From Diphasiastrum complanatum (Eukaryota; Streptophyta; Lycopodiopsida; Lycopodiales; Lycopodiaceae): DNA of 64,000 bases. The stretch is from the NCBI GenBank assembly GCA_029204225.1, contig CM055106.1:44367003-44431002 (forward strand), read 5' to 3'. The notes below the pieces were generated by a model. It had not been told where the DNA came from and did no database searches. It saw only the letters and a program-made list of their open reading frames with translations. Position 1 is the stretch's first letter. Each line of letters begins with the position of its first letter. Positions 38,141-53,645 of the stretch are shown here, in pieces. The translations under genes were made by a program, and so were the position numbers.

Positions 38141-39028
38141 TGTTAGATTTCTTATGCTCAGTCTTAAAAATCATTAAGTAATGAGCATCTTGAAAATAGA
38201 AGGCCGACAACTCCGCACATTTTTTTGAAAATGAACTCCTACGTCATCTGAAGACGTGTACAACTCGTGGAGCTTAGGAGGGGGCGAAGGCATCAATGGC
38301 AAACATACATTGCCTTTCATGCAACAAAAAAATGAATTTTTTTTCGGTTTCCATTGTAGGGCTGAACAACAACTACACACAAACTCCATTCCTCCCAAAT
38401 CATGACACACTGGTGTTTGAGATGATCTACCTACCTCAAACAAACTTCCTCAAGCACGCTTCGACGTAATTCTATCCAAATATCTCTTCTTTGTGTAATA
38501 ACTACGTTGCAACCTTAGAGTCCACTCCGTTCTGGACTCTACCTTAGGGGTCATATAAGATGGGTTGCTACGCACTTCCTCTGGAGTAATGATAGCTACC
38601 GATCTCGGACTACTCCTATCAAAATACTTGCATAATATCTACGTCGCAACCTTTTAACCCTCTCCGTTTTGAAGTCCTATATGACAGGTGATTACGCACA
38701 GCCTCAGGTGTAACAAATGCTACTAAAGTCTATTCTACTCTCTCTAATTCTTCTTTGCCTCTCACAAATGGACAAACCCTATCTATACTATCAACATTGG
38801 ACATCGAATCCAATGTAATAGGTGGAATCATATGGACACCTACAGACCCTACTTTAGATGTACTCAGCACAAAAAAAACAAACCAATATCCACTCCACTA
38901 TCATCAACAACACCAGAAACAGTGCCAAAATTAGATCCATCCCTACTAATCAACTCCTGCACTTGCTCCAACTGGCATGCAATTAGTCTCCTCGCCACCC
39001 TTTTCCCTCTCTCACTCTACCTCTCCTG
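38141..39028 (+). other. LTR-like start of copia family B and downstream sequence
   Basis: TGTTAGATTT after a polypurine tract marks the probable 3' LTR start. The LTR end cannot be placed. A word near 38493-38524 (ACTACGTTGCAACCTTAGAGT) resembles one near 38640 (CTACGTCGCAACCTTTTAAC), pointing to an internal duplication of about 150 bp. No gene is seen. Confidence 0.5.
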
Positions 39029-39434
39029 TCCGATGCAACTCTAGACGTCGGATGCAACTCGTCGATTCTCGTCGGATGCAACTAGTCGGATGTAACTCAT
39101 CAGATGTTACTTGTCGGATGCAGCGTCAGATGTAGCTTGTCGGATGTAACTTGACGGATGTAGCATTGGATGTAACTTGTCAGATGCAACTTGTCGGAAG
39201 CAGCGTCAGATGTAACTCGTCGGATGCAACGTTGGATGTAACACGTCAGATGTAGCTCGTCGGATGTAACTCGACGGATGCATCTCGTCGAATGTAACTC
39301 ATCAGATGCAACATCAGATGTAACTCGTCGGATGCAAGTTGTCGGATGTAACGTCATATGTAACTCGTCAGATGCAACTCGTCGGATTTAACTCGTCGGA
39401 TGCAGCGTCAGATATAACTCGTCGGATGCAACTT
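39029..39434. repeat. Minisatellite of 14- and 12-bp units (about 28 copies)
   Basis: Tandem ACTCGTCGGATGCA-type units (14 bp) interspersed with a 12-bp variant ACGTCAGATGTA. The GATG core is nearly constant, while TCGG/TCAG and GCA/GTA vary. Both unit types recur in a semi-regular order. The - strand translation is a meaningless Ser-Asp-Glu-Leu-His repeat. Confidence 0.93.
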
Positions 39435-39673
39435 AAGTTACTCTATGAAGATGAAGCTCAATCCAGAGCATTACACCACATTAGCAAGGATCTTCAGATA
39501 TTGCTAGACAGAAAATAATCACATAGAAATTTTTTATGACACAATTGTTTTCTGCTTTGTTGGATAACTTAAGAACATAAATGAAATTAGAACTACAAAA
39601 GAACACATGTTTGTCTCATAACCTAATGGAGGTCGGTAAAATAAGATGCTTTTTTATTAAATCCAAAAAATGA

Positions 39674-39674
<1 letters not shown>

Positions 39675-39720
<46 letters not shown>
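39675..39720. repeat. (CA)n microsatellite, 46 bp
   Basis: Perfect CA run. Confidence 0.95.
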
Positions 39721-39721
<1 letters not shown>

Positions 39722-41341
39722 TAGTGGAGAATGTCTGGTGTTGGTGGACGAAGGTCGAATGCAGTCAAAAGTTGAACTAAAGTTCCGAGACAATCCCCCA
39801 TATTCCACACTCTCGTCACTTTATCTACTCCCCTCTTTTTTGACCTCTGTTCCTGTCATCTCTTCCTCTCATCATTATGTGCATTTCCATCGAGGTTATT
39901 CTCCATTTTCCTCGTCTTTGAGGTGCCCTCCTACCTCCCACCCCTGCTCTAGAAAACTTTATCAATTATTACCCCATCTCGTGCTTTTTATAACTTTTTT
40001 ATTTTTAATAAACTTCCTCTCTTTTTGTTCTCAGATTCAAGGTTTAGGACTACTCCCAGTCTCGACTCCTCCCAAGTGACGAGTACCTCCACCTGATGTT
40101 CAAGAAAGTCTAAATAATCCAAGAATGAAATCGGTAGCTTTCTCAAAAAAATTAACATGAATTTTTTTTTGTTAAATTTTTTATGCCTTAATCTCGAGTT
40201 TTGTAGAGGAAAATTGGCAACTATGATTACCTTCATCATTCGTATCCAAAACACTTCTTAAAATATGAGTTTGTTTTCAAGAAAACCTCAAAAAAGTTTC
40301 TAGAACACTGCCTCCACCCCATACCTGGGGCACATATCATCACAAAGAGTCAACCACCTTACACAAAGGTGTCCATCAACATGGGCAGACGCCTTTTGAG
40401 CAGACGGTTGTGTTCGTCAGTAGTCACAACCGCATAGGCATTTCACTCTACTCAAATTGTTTTAAACTAAAAAAAATGAGGGGTGTGGTCTATCTCATTC
40501 AGTGGATATTCATGATTAATGAAGGGCAAATGAGCATCTAGATTTTGGTGAGGATCATGATGATAATTAATTATGAGTGGTATGAAGTTTTTTCAGAAGA
40601 ATAAAAGCTTTGCAAACACTTTAAGCTGCAACCTTCACAAACAGTACAATACTTTTATGTCGTTATTAAAGTTTTCAAAAATATATAACTAATTGCTCTT
40701 TCTATAAAGTTTTTTTTGTGTAGCTTTTGTCCATCTAAGTCTTGGATCTACTGAAACTATCCTAAAAAATTGCATAAAGCCCTGCCTTGACTGATTTGAA
40801 ACATCTTAAATGATACATCTAATACTTTTGTCAAGAAAGAAGCAGAAAAAATGATTATATCCAAGTAAATGCACATTTTTACAACAAAATGTAAATACTT
40901 TGATAAAAATACATAAGAGCACAAAAAATATTGATTAAAAAATGTGCTGAAGTGTAGGAGATATGCCATGGATCCTTGATCTCCTCATGCCTTTACAGAA
41001 TCCATGCAACTTTCAAGGCTCTTAGAATGCCAACCATCAATGTTCTACGGGTCTTCATTTACGATGGAAATAAACAAAAGATTTTGAATCCATAGTGATA
41101 AATCTATTACAGAAATGAATCAAATAAAAACCAAAATATACAACAAATATTGTCTCAAATCTAAAACGTTTGAGCACCCATCCAAGAACATTGAGTGTCA
41201 AGAGCATGTCAGACTCTTGCCTTCAAAATGTTTAAAAATTGAGACTAAGAAAGCTGTGAAGGCACTGTATGGTGACTCATGAATGTGTTAAACGGACTTG
41301 AGGGAGGTATTGTGATGTGAATTATTTCAGTGACCATTGCT
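39721..41341. other. Intergenic, nothing recognised
   Basis: AT-rich. The frame at 39738-40079 is low-complexity and resembles no family. No repeats stand out. Confidence 0.45.
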
Positions 41342-41700
41342 TGCTCTCATTCTTTCACCTTCCCAGCTGGTTCTTGTCTGGACCGCAATGTTGAATTCTG
41401 ATTGAACTTCCGCGTCACCACCAGACTGTTTGAGTGCAGCTGTCTGCACAAAACCATCAGATTGCATGTTGGTAGTCCTCTGCACTTCCCCTGAAAAAAG
41501 ACTCATTTTTGCTTCGCGGTCTTCTATTACAAAATTTGCATCATCCTTAGAACTTTCATCTTCTAGCTTTATTAAAGTATGAAGATTCTACAGATTGTTT
41601 TGGACTACGTGTGCAAGCAATGGACCACTTTGGGAAAATACTACCTGTGAATCAGAAATAACATTGAGTTTGGGCTCTACATCAAAAAAAGCTTCTAGTT
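41342..41700 (-). pseudogene. Coding-like stretch of unknown origin, one internal stop
   Basis: One - strand frame reads LEAFFDVEPKLNVISDSQ, then (past a TAG) LEDESSKDDANFVIEDREAK, QSDGFVQTAALKQSGGDAEV and ends SNGH before TGA. CAG-GTAG after VISDSQ could be a splice donor, in which case the stop would lie in an intron. Composition (acidic and Ser/Gln rich, no simple repeats) looks like a protein rather than chance, but I know no homologue. It could be an exon or pseudogene of a host gene broken up by the repeats next to it. Confidence 0.25.
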
Positions 41701-41885
41701 TGTTTGCCTTATGAAGGATTCCTTTTTGAGATTTTCAATTTGCCCGTCGTGAGAGAAAGAGAGAGGGGGCGAGAAAAGTAATGAGGAGTCCGCTTGGGAA
41801 ACAAGAATGAGGAGCACACTTGGGAAACAGGTGGAGATTTTGAAGCGATCTTGTTGCCATTGCATTTCTGCTACTAGTAATGTGA

Positions 41886-42030
<145 letters not shown>

Positions 42031-42242
42031 ACTAGATATGGAGGGTGAGCTGACACTCATGCCTCCTCGACTCTTTTGCAACAAACTTTGACTTCCTTGC
42101 ATCCTCCAACAACATTGAAAGCAAGCACTGAAGGCGTTTTCTAAAAGCAACATCTTATTTGCTACTTCCCACAAAAATGAACAGAGTTTCCTTTTACAAT
42201 TAGATGTTGTGGATTTTGTGTTTGTGCTAGATCCATAGTGGA

Positions 42243-42414
42243 GGACCAAACTGGCAACACTTCACTCCTTGGATCAAATACCTTTCATTGATTTGGCACC
42301 TATTTGGATACATCATCAGCAGGCAGTAGAACAAATCTAAGAGGCTTTTTTCAGATCATAAACCATGGAATTCCTCTATTGTTGTTTGATGAGCTGAAAG
42401 AGTTCGTCGTCTGA
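42243..42414 (+). pseudogene. 2-oxoglutarate/Fe(II) dioxygenase N-domain (DIOX_N) pseudogene fragment
   Basis: The + strand reads TKLATLHSLDQIPFIDLAPI, then QQAVEQI, a TAG, and after a frame change GFFQIINHGIPLLLFDELKE before TGA. This matches the hallmark of the DIOX_N domain of plant 2-oxoglutarate-dependent dioxygenases ('IPVIDLS ... V..AC..WGFFQVVNHGV'). The catalytic HxD...H region of the C-terminal domain is absent: the frame ends and (GA)n begins at 42656. It has at least one stop and one frameshift, so it is a dead fragment of a host gene family (gibberellin, flavonoid or other oxidases; subfamily not decidable). Confidence 0.6.
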
Positions 42415-42652
42415 TGAATTCGTTGGGCTTAAGCAACACTGAGCTCACCAAGAGAGGGGGGGCTTAGTAGATAGAGAGGAAACTATGTGATAATGTGTGT
42501 GTGAGAGAGACCACAAGAGATATGGTAGGTACCAGCATGAGTGTGACCAAGCTTTGAAGAATAGGGTCTGGGCCATGGAGAGAGAGGGAATGGTGCATGG
42601 AGGGAGAAGGAGAGAGAGGGAGAGATGTTGGGACAGGCAGAAAGAGTGCCCC

Positions 42653-42860
<208 letters not shown>

Positions 42861-42920
42861 TAGGGGTTTTTAGGATTAAGGTCTTTAAGGTTATTTTAGG
42901 GTTATAGCAATAATTTGAGT

Positions 42921-43145
<225 letters not shown>

Positions 43146-43382
43146 AGACTAGAGGGGAAAATTCAATTCGGGAGAGGGGGAAAAGTAGGGTGTAGGAGAG
43201 GAGGGAAAGTAAGGTATAGGAGATAGATAGAGGAGGGAATCACTAAATTCAAATAGTAGGTGTGTCACATACATACATCATACATACACAATCTAGTCTA
43301 AAACTAAATTTATAGCCATACATCCTCTTTCAACATACATACATACTACTCCCCCCTACATATCTACACAAATATATATGAA

Positions 43383-43828
<446 letters not shown>

Positions 43829-43879
43829 CTTTCCCATTAATGATTAACTGGCCAATTCATATTCTCCAGGTACGTTGTA

Positions 43880-44520
<641 letters not shown>

Positions 44521-44548
44521 TTCTTCCCTCCTTAAACTGCTTCTATCC

Positions 44549-47500
44549 TTAGAAGCTAAACTTTGGGAAATTCTTCTTTATGCTATCAATTCTCTCCCAC
44601 GAATCATCATCCTCACTACGACTTTTCCACCGAATTAAGCACTCATTGATAGAATGATTTCTTAGTTGTTTATCTTTGGTTCTGAGCACTTTCTCAGGTT
44701 CCAAAGGTACACTAAGCGACAAATCTTCCAAATGGGATAAATCTTCATCCGATCCAACTGTATCACCATCATGTAAACTTAGTTTCAAATGACTTATATG
44801 AAACACGGGGTGTGTAGTCGATTTTCCTTGAAGATCGAGTTCATATGCCAAAGAACCAATTCTACGTACAGTCTTGAAAGGTCCACAATAACGGGTAGAC
44901 AACTTATAATGCTTCCTTGTATGTAACGTCTTAGAATCTTTTGGAATCCTAAGATATACCCAGTCATCAACTTTAAAATCTCTTGGAGATCTCTTAAGAT
45001 CGGTATAGTGTTTAGCTCTATTCTGAGCACTACGGATACTATCCTTAGCCACTTGCAACATCTCTTGCATATCATGCAAAAAATCAGCAACCTTCTGAAT
45101 CTTAATAGACTTTGTCTCAATATTTACTGGAGATCTAGATTGAAAGGATTGTGATCTGTAGCAGAAAAGGAACCGTACATAAGCATAAAAGGACTGTGAC
45201 CGTACATAAGCATAAAAGGACTGTGACCTGTAGCAGAATGTTTTTACTATTATATGCAAACTCAACCAGTGGGAGATAATCTTCCCAATGAGATTGCTTG
45301 TGAGAAACATACGTCCTCAAAATATCTTCCATAGTTTGATTAGTCCTTTTTGTCTGGCCATCTGATTCAGGATGATCAGAAGAACTTAAACTCAAAGAAG
45401 TTTCCAGTTTATGAAAAATTGTTGACCAAAAGTGACCTGTGAACTTAGAATCTCTATCACTAACAATGTCACTGGGCAGACCATACAACTGAAATAATCT
45501 TTCAACAAAGATCTGGGCTAATTCAAAAGCCTTTATAGTTGACTTGACTGGTATGAAGGCAACTAACTTAGTTAACCGGTCCACTACAATCCAAATAGAA
45601 TCATTTTGCCGTTGGGTCTTTGGAAGTCCAACTATAGAATCCATACATATGCTTTCCCATTTCTTATCAGGGATATCTAATGGATGCAACAAACCCTTAC
45701 GGCGCTCAGCCTTTGCTAGTTGACAGGGCTTGCATTTAACAGTATATGACTCACCATATGGCTTGAGCTTTGGCCAATAAAATTTTCTTTTAACCAAGTC
45801 TAAAGTCCTGTGTATATCGGGATGTCCTGCATAGGGTATGTCATGACATTCAAACAAAATCTTATGTTTGAGCTCATCATCACCATCTTACCATTCCGAA
45901 ATAGTAATCCATCTTGAATGATAAATTGCTCCACATTCTTCTTATCTTTCTTAGTTAGTTGAGTCCCCTGTGTTTCTGACTCAACATTGTCCACATTTCT
46001 TCCGGTCTGAACAGTGTTCCAAATATGACCAAAATGGGAGTCTGATTCATATTTTCCTCTCAACGAAAGATATAGATCCGTAGAAATCTGAGTGAATGAC
46101 AACTCGTTCAGTTCACCTATCCGACTAAGGGCATCCGCAACTTGACTAGAGCTGTCTCTTATGTAACGGATTTCATGATCGAATTCTTGCATCAATTCAG
46201 CCCATCGAGCTTTTCTCCCCCGAAGATCATGTTGGTTACAAAAATACTTAAGAGGCTGGCGATCCGTATACATTACAAACTTGCTACCATACAAGTAGTG
46301 TCTTTAGGTTTTAAGTGCATAGATTACAGCAAACAATTCCTTTTCCTGTGTAGTATAATGCAACTGAGGACTGGTGAATTTTTTGCTCTCAAACGCTAGT
46401 GGCCTATCCATTTGTAATAGAACCTCTCCAACTGCAACATCACTTGCGTCCGCTCTCGCAACGTAAGGTAAATCTGGATTTGCAATTTGTAACACGGGAG
46501 CTGAAACAATCATTGTTTTAAGTTTCTCAAAACACTGATTCAATTCCTCGTTCCAAATAATAGGCGGACTAGGTTGATTCCTCTTTTTCTTTTTATTAAC
46601 AAAACCTTTTGCTAGATTGTTAAGCGATGCTGCTAACTTAGCATAATTCTCAATAAATCTTTTGAAGAAAAGTGTAAAACCTAAAAATGACTTTACTTGC
46701 CTTGGCCACTCAATCACAATTTTGATTTTATCTTTGTCAATCTTGATCCCATTTACTTTGATCTTATGACCGAACCAAAGATTTACTGTAAACGAGAATA
46801 TTGTCTAAGAATACAACCACAAACTTCCCCAAATATGGACACAATAAATCGTTCATCATTTGCTGGAATGTTGCTCGTGCATTCGTTAATCCAAATGGCA
46901 ACACTAAGAATTCATAATGACAAAATCTAGAACGAAATCCTGTCTTTTGGACATCTTCCAACTTAATTCTTATTTGATGGTACCCTGTTCTAAGACCCAT
47001 CTTGGTGAAATACCGAGTTCCACCCAAGCGATCTACAAGGTCATCCATCCTGGGTAATGGATATTTATTTTTGAAAGTCACTTTATTAAGACCTTTGTAA
47101 TCCACACACATCCGGAAACCTCCATCTGTCTTTGCTTTAAGAAGAACAAGAGCCCCCCATGGTGATTTACTAGGTTGTATATGTCCCATCCTCAAATAGT
47201 TTTCTATTTGATTTGAATCTCTGTCTCCTCTTTCTAAGAAAACCTATAAGGTTGTCTAGAGACGGGTTGACTCCCTAGAATTAGCTCAATCCTGTGGTCT
47301 ACTGACCTAGATGGTGGTAAACCATGGGGTAAGTCAGATGGAAAAACATCTCTAAATTCATTTATGATCTGTTCTTTCACTGCTTGTTCATGATCTAAAT
47401 TTACTGAGTTCATAATTGATGAGAATTCACAACCATTTAGATTCATTTCAGGAACATCCACAACTGGAATAGCACATATTGAAAAAATTTCATACGGAGA

Positions 47501-48849
47501 ATAATCCAATACTTCCATTTCATTAACTGTAGAAATCTGATCCAACGGACGTACAAAATTACTGCCAAATAATGTAATGACCTTATCACCCTCCTTGAAA
47601 GTGAGAACATGCTTCTCAAAATCAATTAACAGAGAAGGCGATTTACTAAATAACCATTTGAGACCTAAGATTAAATCGGTGCGGGCTAAGTCTAAAACAT
47701 GAAAATTAACTAATTCTGTGTGTCCTTGCATCAAAACTGGGAGCTTCAGGACTTTTACGTTCCAAGTCTCCAACTCTGCTCCTGAAGCTAGATAAACTTT
47801 ATATCTATGATTGTTGGCTTCAGTTTCCAAGTTGAGTTTATGCACAAGATGAGAATCAATAATATTATGAGTTGAACCACTGTCCAATAAAATACTCACT
47901 TCTTGATCTTTAACTGTGCCAATTAAACGAAAAAGTTCATTAGACAAGAAAGAAGTAGTACTAAAAGAACATTCACACTCACAATCAGTAGGGTTAATTT
48001 GCAAAGTCTTACCATTGCCTCCTGGGATCTCAATCATGTGAGCAGACACTTTCTTCCTTTCTGGACAAAATTTGATCATATGTCCAGGCTTCTTACAGAT
48101 GAAACATCAGTTCTCTTTCTTAGTCTTTTTCCGGGACAGATTTTTTAAATCTCTTTCTCTTCGGCTTCCTGGGTTCCGATGCTGCTTGATCTAATTCGTC
48201 ACCCTTTTTGGTTTTCAAAGTGGTTGGAATCTGCGCAAACTGCTTCCTAGATGCCACCATTGTAGAATCATATGCTTTCGCAATCCGAAACGCATCCTCG
48301 AGGTTTTGAAGCACATTTCGCCTGCATTCGTTCTGATAGTCGGCTGACAAACCTAGGACTAATTGCCAAAGTGCCAACTTCGCATCGAATGATGGAACCC
48401 TATTCCATAGGTCCATGAATTCCTGGATATAAGAGTCTAAACTCTTTGTACCCATCCTACAGTTCACGAACTTCAGGTAGTAGTCAACGTCATCAGCAAT
48501 TACGAAAGCTTTCTTGAAAACTTTCGCAAACATCCCAAGTAGTTGGCTTCATCGGTAAATCTCGCCACCACGATGCTTTGTCGCGTAAAAACAACATGAC
48601 ACTTTCAATTTTCTTCTCATCAGGAACATCGTGTAGATTGAAGTAACTATTCCACTTGGCCAGCCAGTCCTTGATGACTTCAGGTTTCTTCTCCTTCTTC
48701 TCTCTCGCATAAACCTCCGGTTGAAAACCGAGATTGGGTAAAGACATCAATTTGATTTGATTCAACAGAACCTCCATTTGCTGATCTCTCATATGATTAC
48801 GATTATTCATATCATTGAGCGTCGTACTCAATTGCTGACAAATCACCAT
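44549..48849 (-). pseudogene. Gypsy gag-pol coding region (fossil)
   Basis: On the - strand in order: gag (48849-48120; WLAKWNSYFNLHDVPDEKK, FMDLWNRVPSFDAKLALWQL), a zinc-finger remnant near 48090, protease VSILLDSGSTHNIIDSHLV (about 47950), RT (47195-46764; [60 protein letters not shown]), RNase H (46590-46200; YTDRQPLKYF), integrase (45857-45135; HHCC finger, CMDSIVGLPKTQ, DRLTKLVAFIPVK, HPESDGQTKRTNQTMEDILR), and a terminal segment ECLIRWKSRSEDDDSWERI that resembles a chromodomain. This order and the ending fit the chromovirus branch of Ty3-gypsy. Confidence 0.88.
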
Positions 48850-50681
48850 ATAAGATGGTGCACCTGGATCGTAGCTTGATTTGAAGTTTCTTCGGCCATC
48901 TCGATATATCTATCTTGGAAATTACTAAATTTAGTTAATATCAGATTAACTCATAGTGAATTACAGTTGACCAAAAAATTGACTGAAATTGATTCCATCA
49001 TGGCCAAATCACTATTTTTAATTAATTTCATAGATATTCCAAGAAACTAGAAAAAACTAAAAATTTTGAGTTTCTGCACTTTTAAATTTTTATTTTTATT
49101 TTTTTGAAATTTTTACGTTTTTCTAAAAATTCTTAAAAAACACTGTCAGTTATTAAGCAATCGAAATTGAAAATTTGATTCACTGTTCGATTCTTAACTT
49201 TACTGTATTAATGTCCATCAAGCATGCAAGACATGCGACATTCACTGATTTTTTACAATCACGGAATTTTTCATAAAATCCAGTTCTACGGAAATTGTCA
49301 GCTGTAAAACCCAGTTTTGTATCTACTAATCAGAGTACATGCGTATAACCACTCAAAACAGATCTAAACTACATATGCATGTCAGAATCACTCTGAGAAT
49401 CAACATTCAGGCATTCCATACAAGCACAGTACCACAAAATAGGAAATTGACTTGCATTTGAATCAAAATAATTCGAAATTCTACCAATTTTGCTCACAAA
49501 ATTGTAAAACTTCAGATGATCATAACTTTGGCTACATGACACCAAATTGGGTGCTATAAAGCTCAATACTGAGGGAGACCTAGTGAACAAGACTCTTGCC
49601 ACATTAGCCTTCCACCTACAATTCACATGTGTGAGATTAGAACAGCCAAAGACCTGTAGGAGGGCGCACTTTTTCAAGCCCAATCTGCCTGAAATCATGC
49701 AAACACTCACCCAAGCCTAAAAGTGATGATCCAAACAGTCCTAAATGGTTTTTAAGAGTTTCATGAAGCCTTCATATAGATCCTATGAAGCAGTATGGGC
49801 TGAGAACCATGAATTCTTGATTTCTAGAAGTCAAAATTGCCACAAACTTGATGGAATTGAAACATAAGCCTCTACCCATCAATTCATAGGTCAGATAGCT
49901 TGCTGGGAAGGTAAAAAGGAATACAAATCATGCTGTAAAAAATCCAGAATGATCCCCTTATGGATTTAGAGAAATTCACCCCCCAAAATTCACCAAACTT
50001 GGTCAATTTTTGCCAGTTTTTGACCTTCTACAAACCCAATTTCTGGAATTCCATGCTCTAACTTCTAGGACAGCTTCAAAAGACTATGATTCATCTTTTC
50101 CCAGCTTCAATAGGTGTTCTACAACCTCCTACCACCCAATTTACTGAAAAAACAAGCAAAAATCATGGATTTTGGCCTTTTCTAGGTTTTTTTCACCATG
50201 ACATATTGGAAATTTATGGCAAGGATGTTTTTCTCTAACATATGCAATCCTATTTACAAAATTATAGCCATCCAATTGATTTGAACTTGCTGGATTTTGG
50301 TTCTTACTATCATTTTTGTGCCAAAAAGCATGGAAAACAAGCCAAACTTGGCCACAAAATAGCCTAGAATCCAAAAACATGGAAAGATCCAACATGCAAC
50401 CTGAATTTCAACTACTTTCAAGTGAATAAACTTGCTGGAAATTTCAGATCCATAACTAGTTTTGAGCTACACATGCTAAAACTCCAAAAAGACAACCAAA
50501 ACTGATTTCCTAGCACAATTTTCCATAAACCACAATAAATTTGAGAGAGACATGGATCATGCAAATTGAAATTGGAAAGATCCACCAACTTGCAACCTTG
50601 CTCCTCTCCTTGCATGAGAATACTAGTTGATCTCCACCAAGCTCCAATGAAAAGCACCACCTCTCCAAGCTTGTAAGCCTT
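48850..50681 (-). other. Leader of the gypsy element
   Basis: About 1.8 kb between the primer site and gag with no convincing frame. It has AT-rich patches (49020-49140) and CCAAATTT/TTGGT words. I see no inserted element or gene. Confidence 0.6.
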
Positions 50682-50693
50682 GCTCTTATACCA

Positions 50694-51349
<656 letters not shown>

Positions 51350-51556
51350 GTGATCTAACTTCTTCCTGCAATTAGATCCTTGCAACTACAATAATACCAT
51401 ACTGCTAGCTCTTAGCTGATCATGATCATCAATGAAGGGAAGTATACTGAACAACGCCCAAGAGTCTTATGCTTCCTAACCTGAGATTATTTCTCTTTTT
51501 GGACTGGCATGGCTTGCTATGCAAAAGGAGGCATTTGCCATAGCTCTCTCTCCTCA

Positions 51557-51560
<4 letters not shown>

Positions 51561-51646
<86 letters not shown>
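51561..51646. repeat. (CT)n microsatellite, 86 bp
   Basis: Perfect TC run. Its counterpart in copy 2 is 53376-53475. Confidence 0.98.
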
Positions 51647-51649
<3 letters not shown>

Positions 51650-51814
51650 GCGACTGGGAGCTAATTCCAGCAAGTATATGTGTGTTCTTTCATTGAAACA
51701 TGTCTTTTAAGCCTCAATTGAAGCTCATATGCTAATTTTCACATGTCATTCTCCACCATTTTCGGTCCCCCATTTAAGCCGTTCCCGTCCCCTTAGGGGA
51801 TGTCGTTCCCCGTT

Positions 51815-52480
51815 CGGGCTCCAAATGGTTCAGTATTCACAGCGAAATGTGGTTCCAAACCAGAAACCCTAAAGGCAGTTTTGGGGTTCTAGGCCCAACG
51901 AGCCAGAAATTGTTTGGATTTAGTAAAAAACGCATAGAACTTCGGATGGGAGGTGTCCAGAGGTTTGTGGGCTCGACACGAACCCACAGGTTCATTTGCA
52001 GCTCAATTTCAACACCGTTTGTCTGGAAACGCCCTTTCTGTCGGGGGGAAATGGCACTAAATGGACTACTTTCCAACATTTCTAGAAATTGGTCCAGTGT
52101 CGCCAAACAGAGTCCGTCTTTCAGACCGTCTGTTCCATCATGTGCTGCATGCTAAGATGAACCTACAGGACTAAACCGGGCTCCAAACGATTTAGTACTC
52201 ATAGCGAAACATGCATCCGAAATAGAGACCCTAAACGCAGTCCTGGGATTCTAGGCCCGTCGAGCCAAAAATTGGTCGGATTCAGTAAAAAACAGTCAAA
52301 ACTTTGGACGGGAGGTGTCCACAGGTTCGTGGGCTCGACACAAATCCACATGACCATTTGCAGCTCAATTTCGATGTCGTATGCTTGAAAACGCCCTTCG
52401 TGCGGGAGGAACGACATAAATGGGCTACTTTTTGGCATTTTCGAGAATTGGTCCAGTATCACCTAACGGGCTTCGTCTTG
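51815..52480. repeat. Two satellite-like monomers of about 362 bp (copy 1)
   Basis: CGGGCTCCAAA starts each monomer (51815 and 52177). They share CCCTAAA-GCAGT, GGGTTCTAGGCCC/GGATTCTAGGCCC, TTCAGTAAAAAAC/TTTAGTAAAAAAC, GGGAGGTGTCCA, GTGGGCTCGACAC, TTTGCAGCTCAATTTC and GGAAACGCCCTT/TGAAAACGCCCTT, differing at perhaps a fifth of sites. Both strands of each monomer have open frames of 70-100 codons that look incidental. Confidence 0.85.
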
Positions 52481-53046
52481 CACAAATATACGCACTATCA
52501 TGAATACACACACATACATAAACACATGCACTCACGTACATACACACACATACATCGGCCACCCTTTACGACCATCGACTTTCCTCCTAAACCATCGTCG
52601 TCATCCAAATCATCGGCCACCCTTCAACGGCCATCGGCCGTCATTCAAATCATCGGCCACCCTTCAACGACCATAATGAGAGCCCGACAATGAATCTACA
52701 ACCATAATGAGGAGTAGGACGAGTTTGGACCCAATATATAGAGCCAAAAGCAACCTGGGCACATAGCCATGCATAGCCCTAAGTTCTCTATACATAGATT
52801 CACCTAGAATAGAGTCCTGAGCATGGACCAACTATTCATAGAATTGCTATTGATAACTCTACACATGCATACACTGTCTCATACCTTGTCTAAACTCCAT
52901 TGAGTGTGTTCTGGGCCTCACAAGGATATTAGTTACTTTCAGGTCACGTCCAGTATGACGTGGCATAACTAACAACTTGTTTCACTGGAGTACCGTGTAT
53001 CCAAGACTAGAAGTATACTGTATCCTATGTACTGGTCATGGACATA

Positions 53047-53164
<118 letters not shown>

Positions 53165-53371
53165 GTGATCTAACTTCTTCCTGCAATTAGATCCTTGCAA
53201 CTACAATAATACCATACTGCTAGCTCTCAGCTGATCATGATCATCAATGAAGGGAAGTATACTGAACAACGCCCAAGAGTCTTATGCTTCCTAACCTGAG
53301 ATTATTTCTCTTTTTGGACTGGCATGGCTTGCTATGCAAAAGGAGGCATTCGCCATAGCTCTCTCTCCTCA

Positions 53372-53478
<107 letters not shown>

Positions 53479-53645
53479 TTGCGACTGGGAGCTAATTCCA
53501 GCAAGTATATGTGTGTTCTTTCATTGAAACATGTCTTTTAAGCCTCAATTGAAGCTCATATGCTAATTTTCACATGTCATTCTCCACCATTTTCGGTCCC
53601 CCATTTAAGCCGTTCCCGTCCCCTTAGGGGATGTCGTTCCCCGTT

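Noticed and set aside
39100-39357. Ser-Asp-Glu-Leu-His repeat frame on the - strand
   Set aside because: Translation of the 14/12-bp minisatellite; open only because unit lengths rarely break it.
39029-39434. Possible CRISPR-like array
   Set aside because: Units are contiguous with no unique spacers, and the window is plant nuclear DNA.
51847-52155. 102-codon frame in the 362-bp monomer as a gene
   Set aside because: Open frames exist on both strands of each monomer copy, and the unit is tandemly repeated; more likely satellite DNA.
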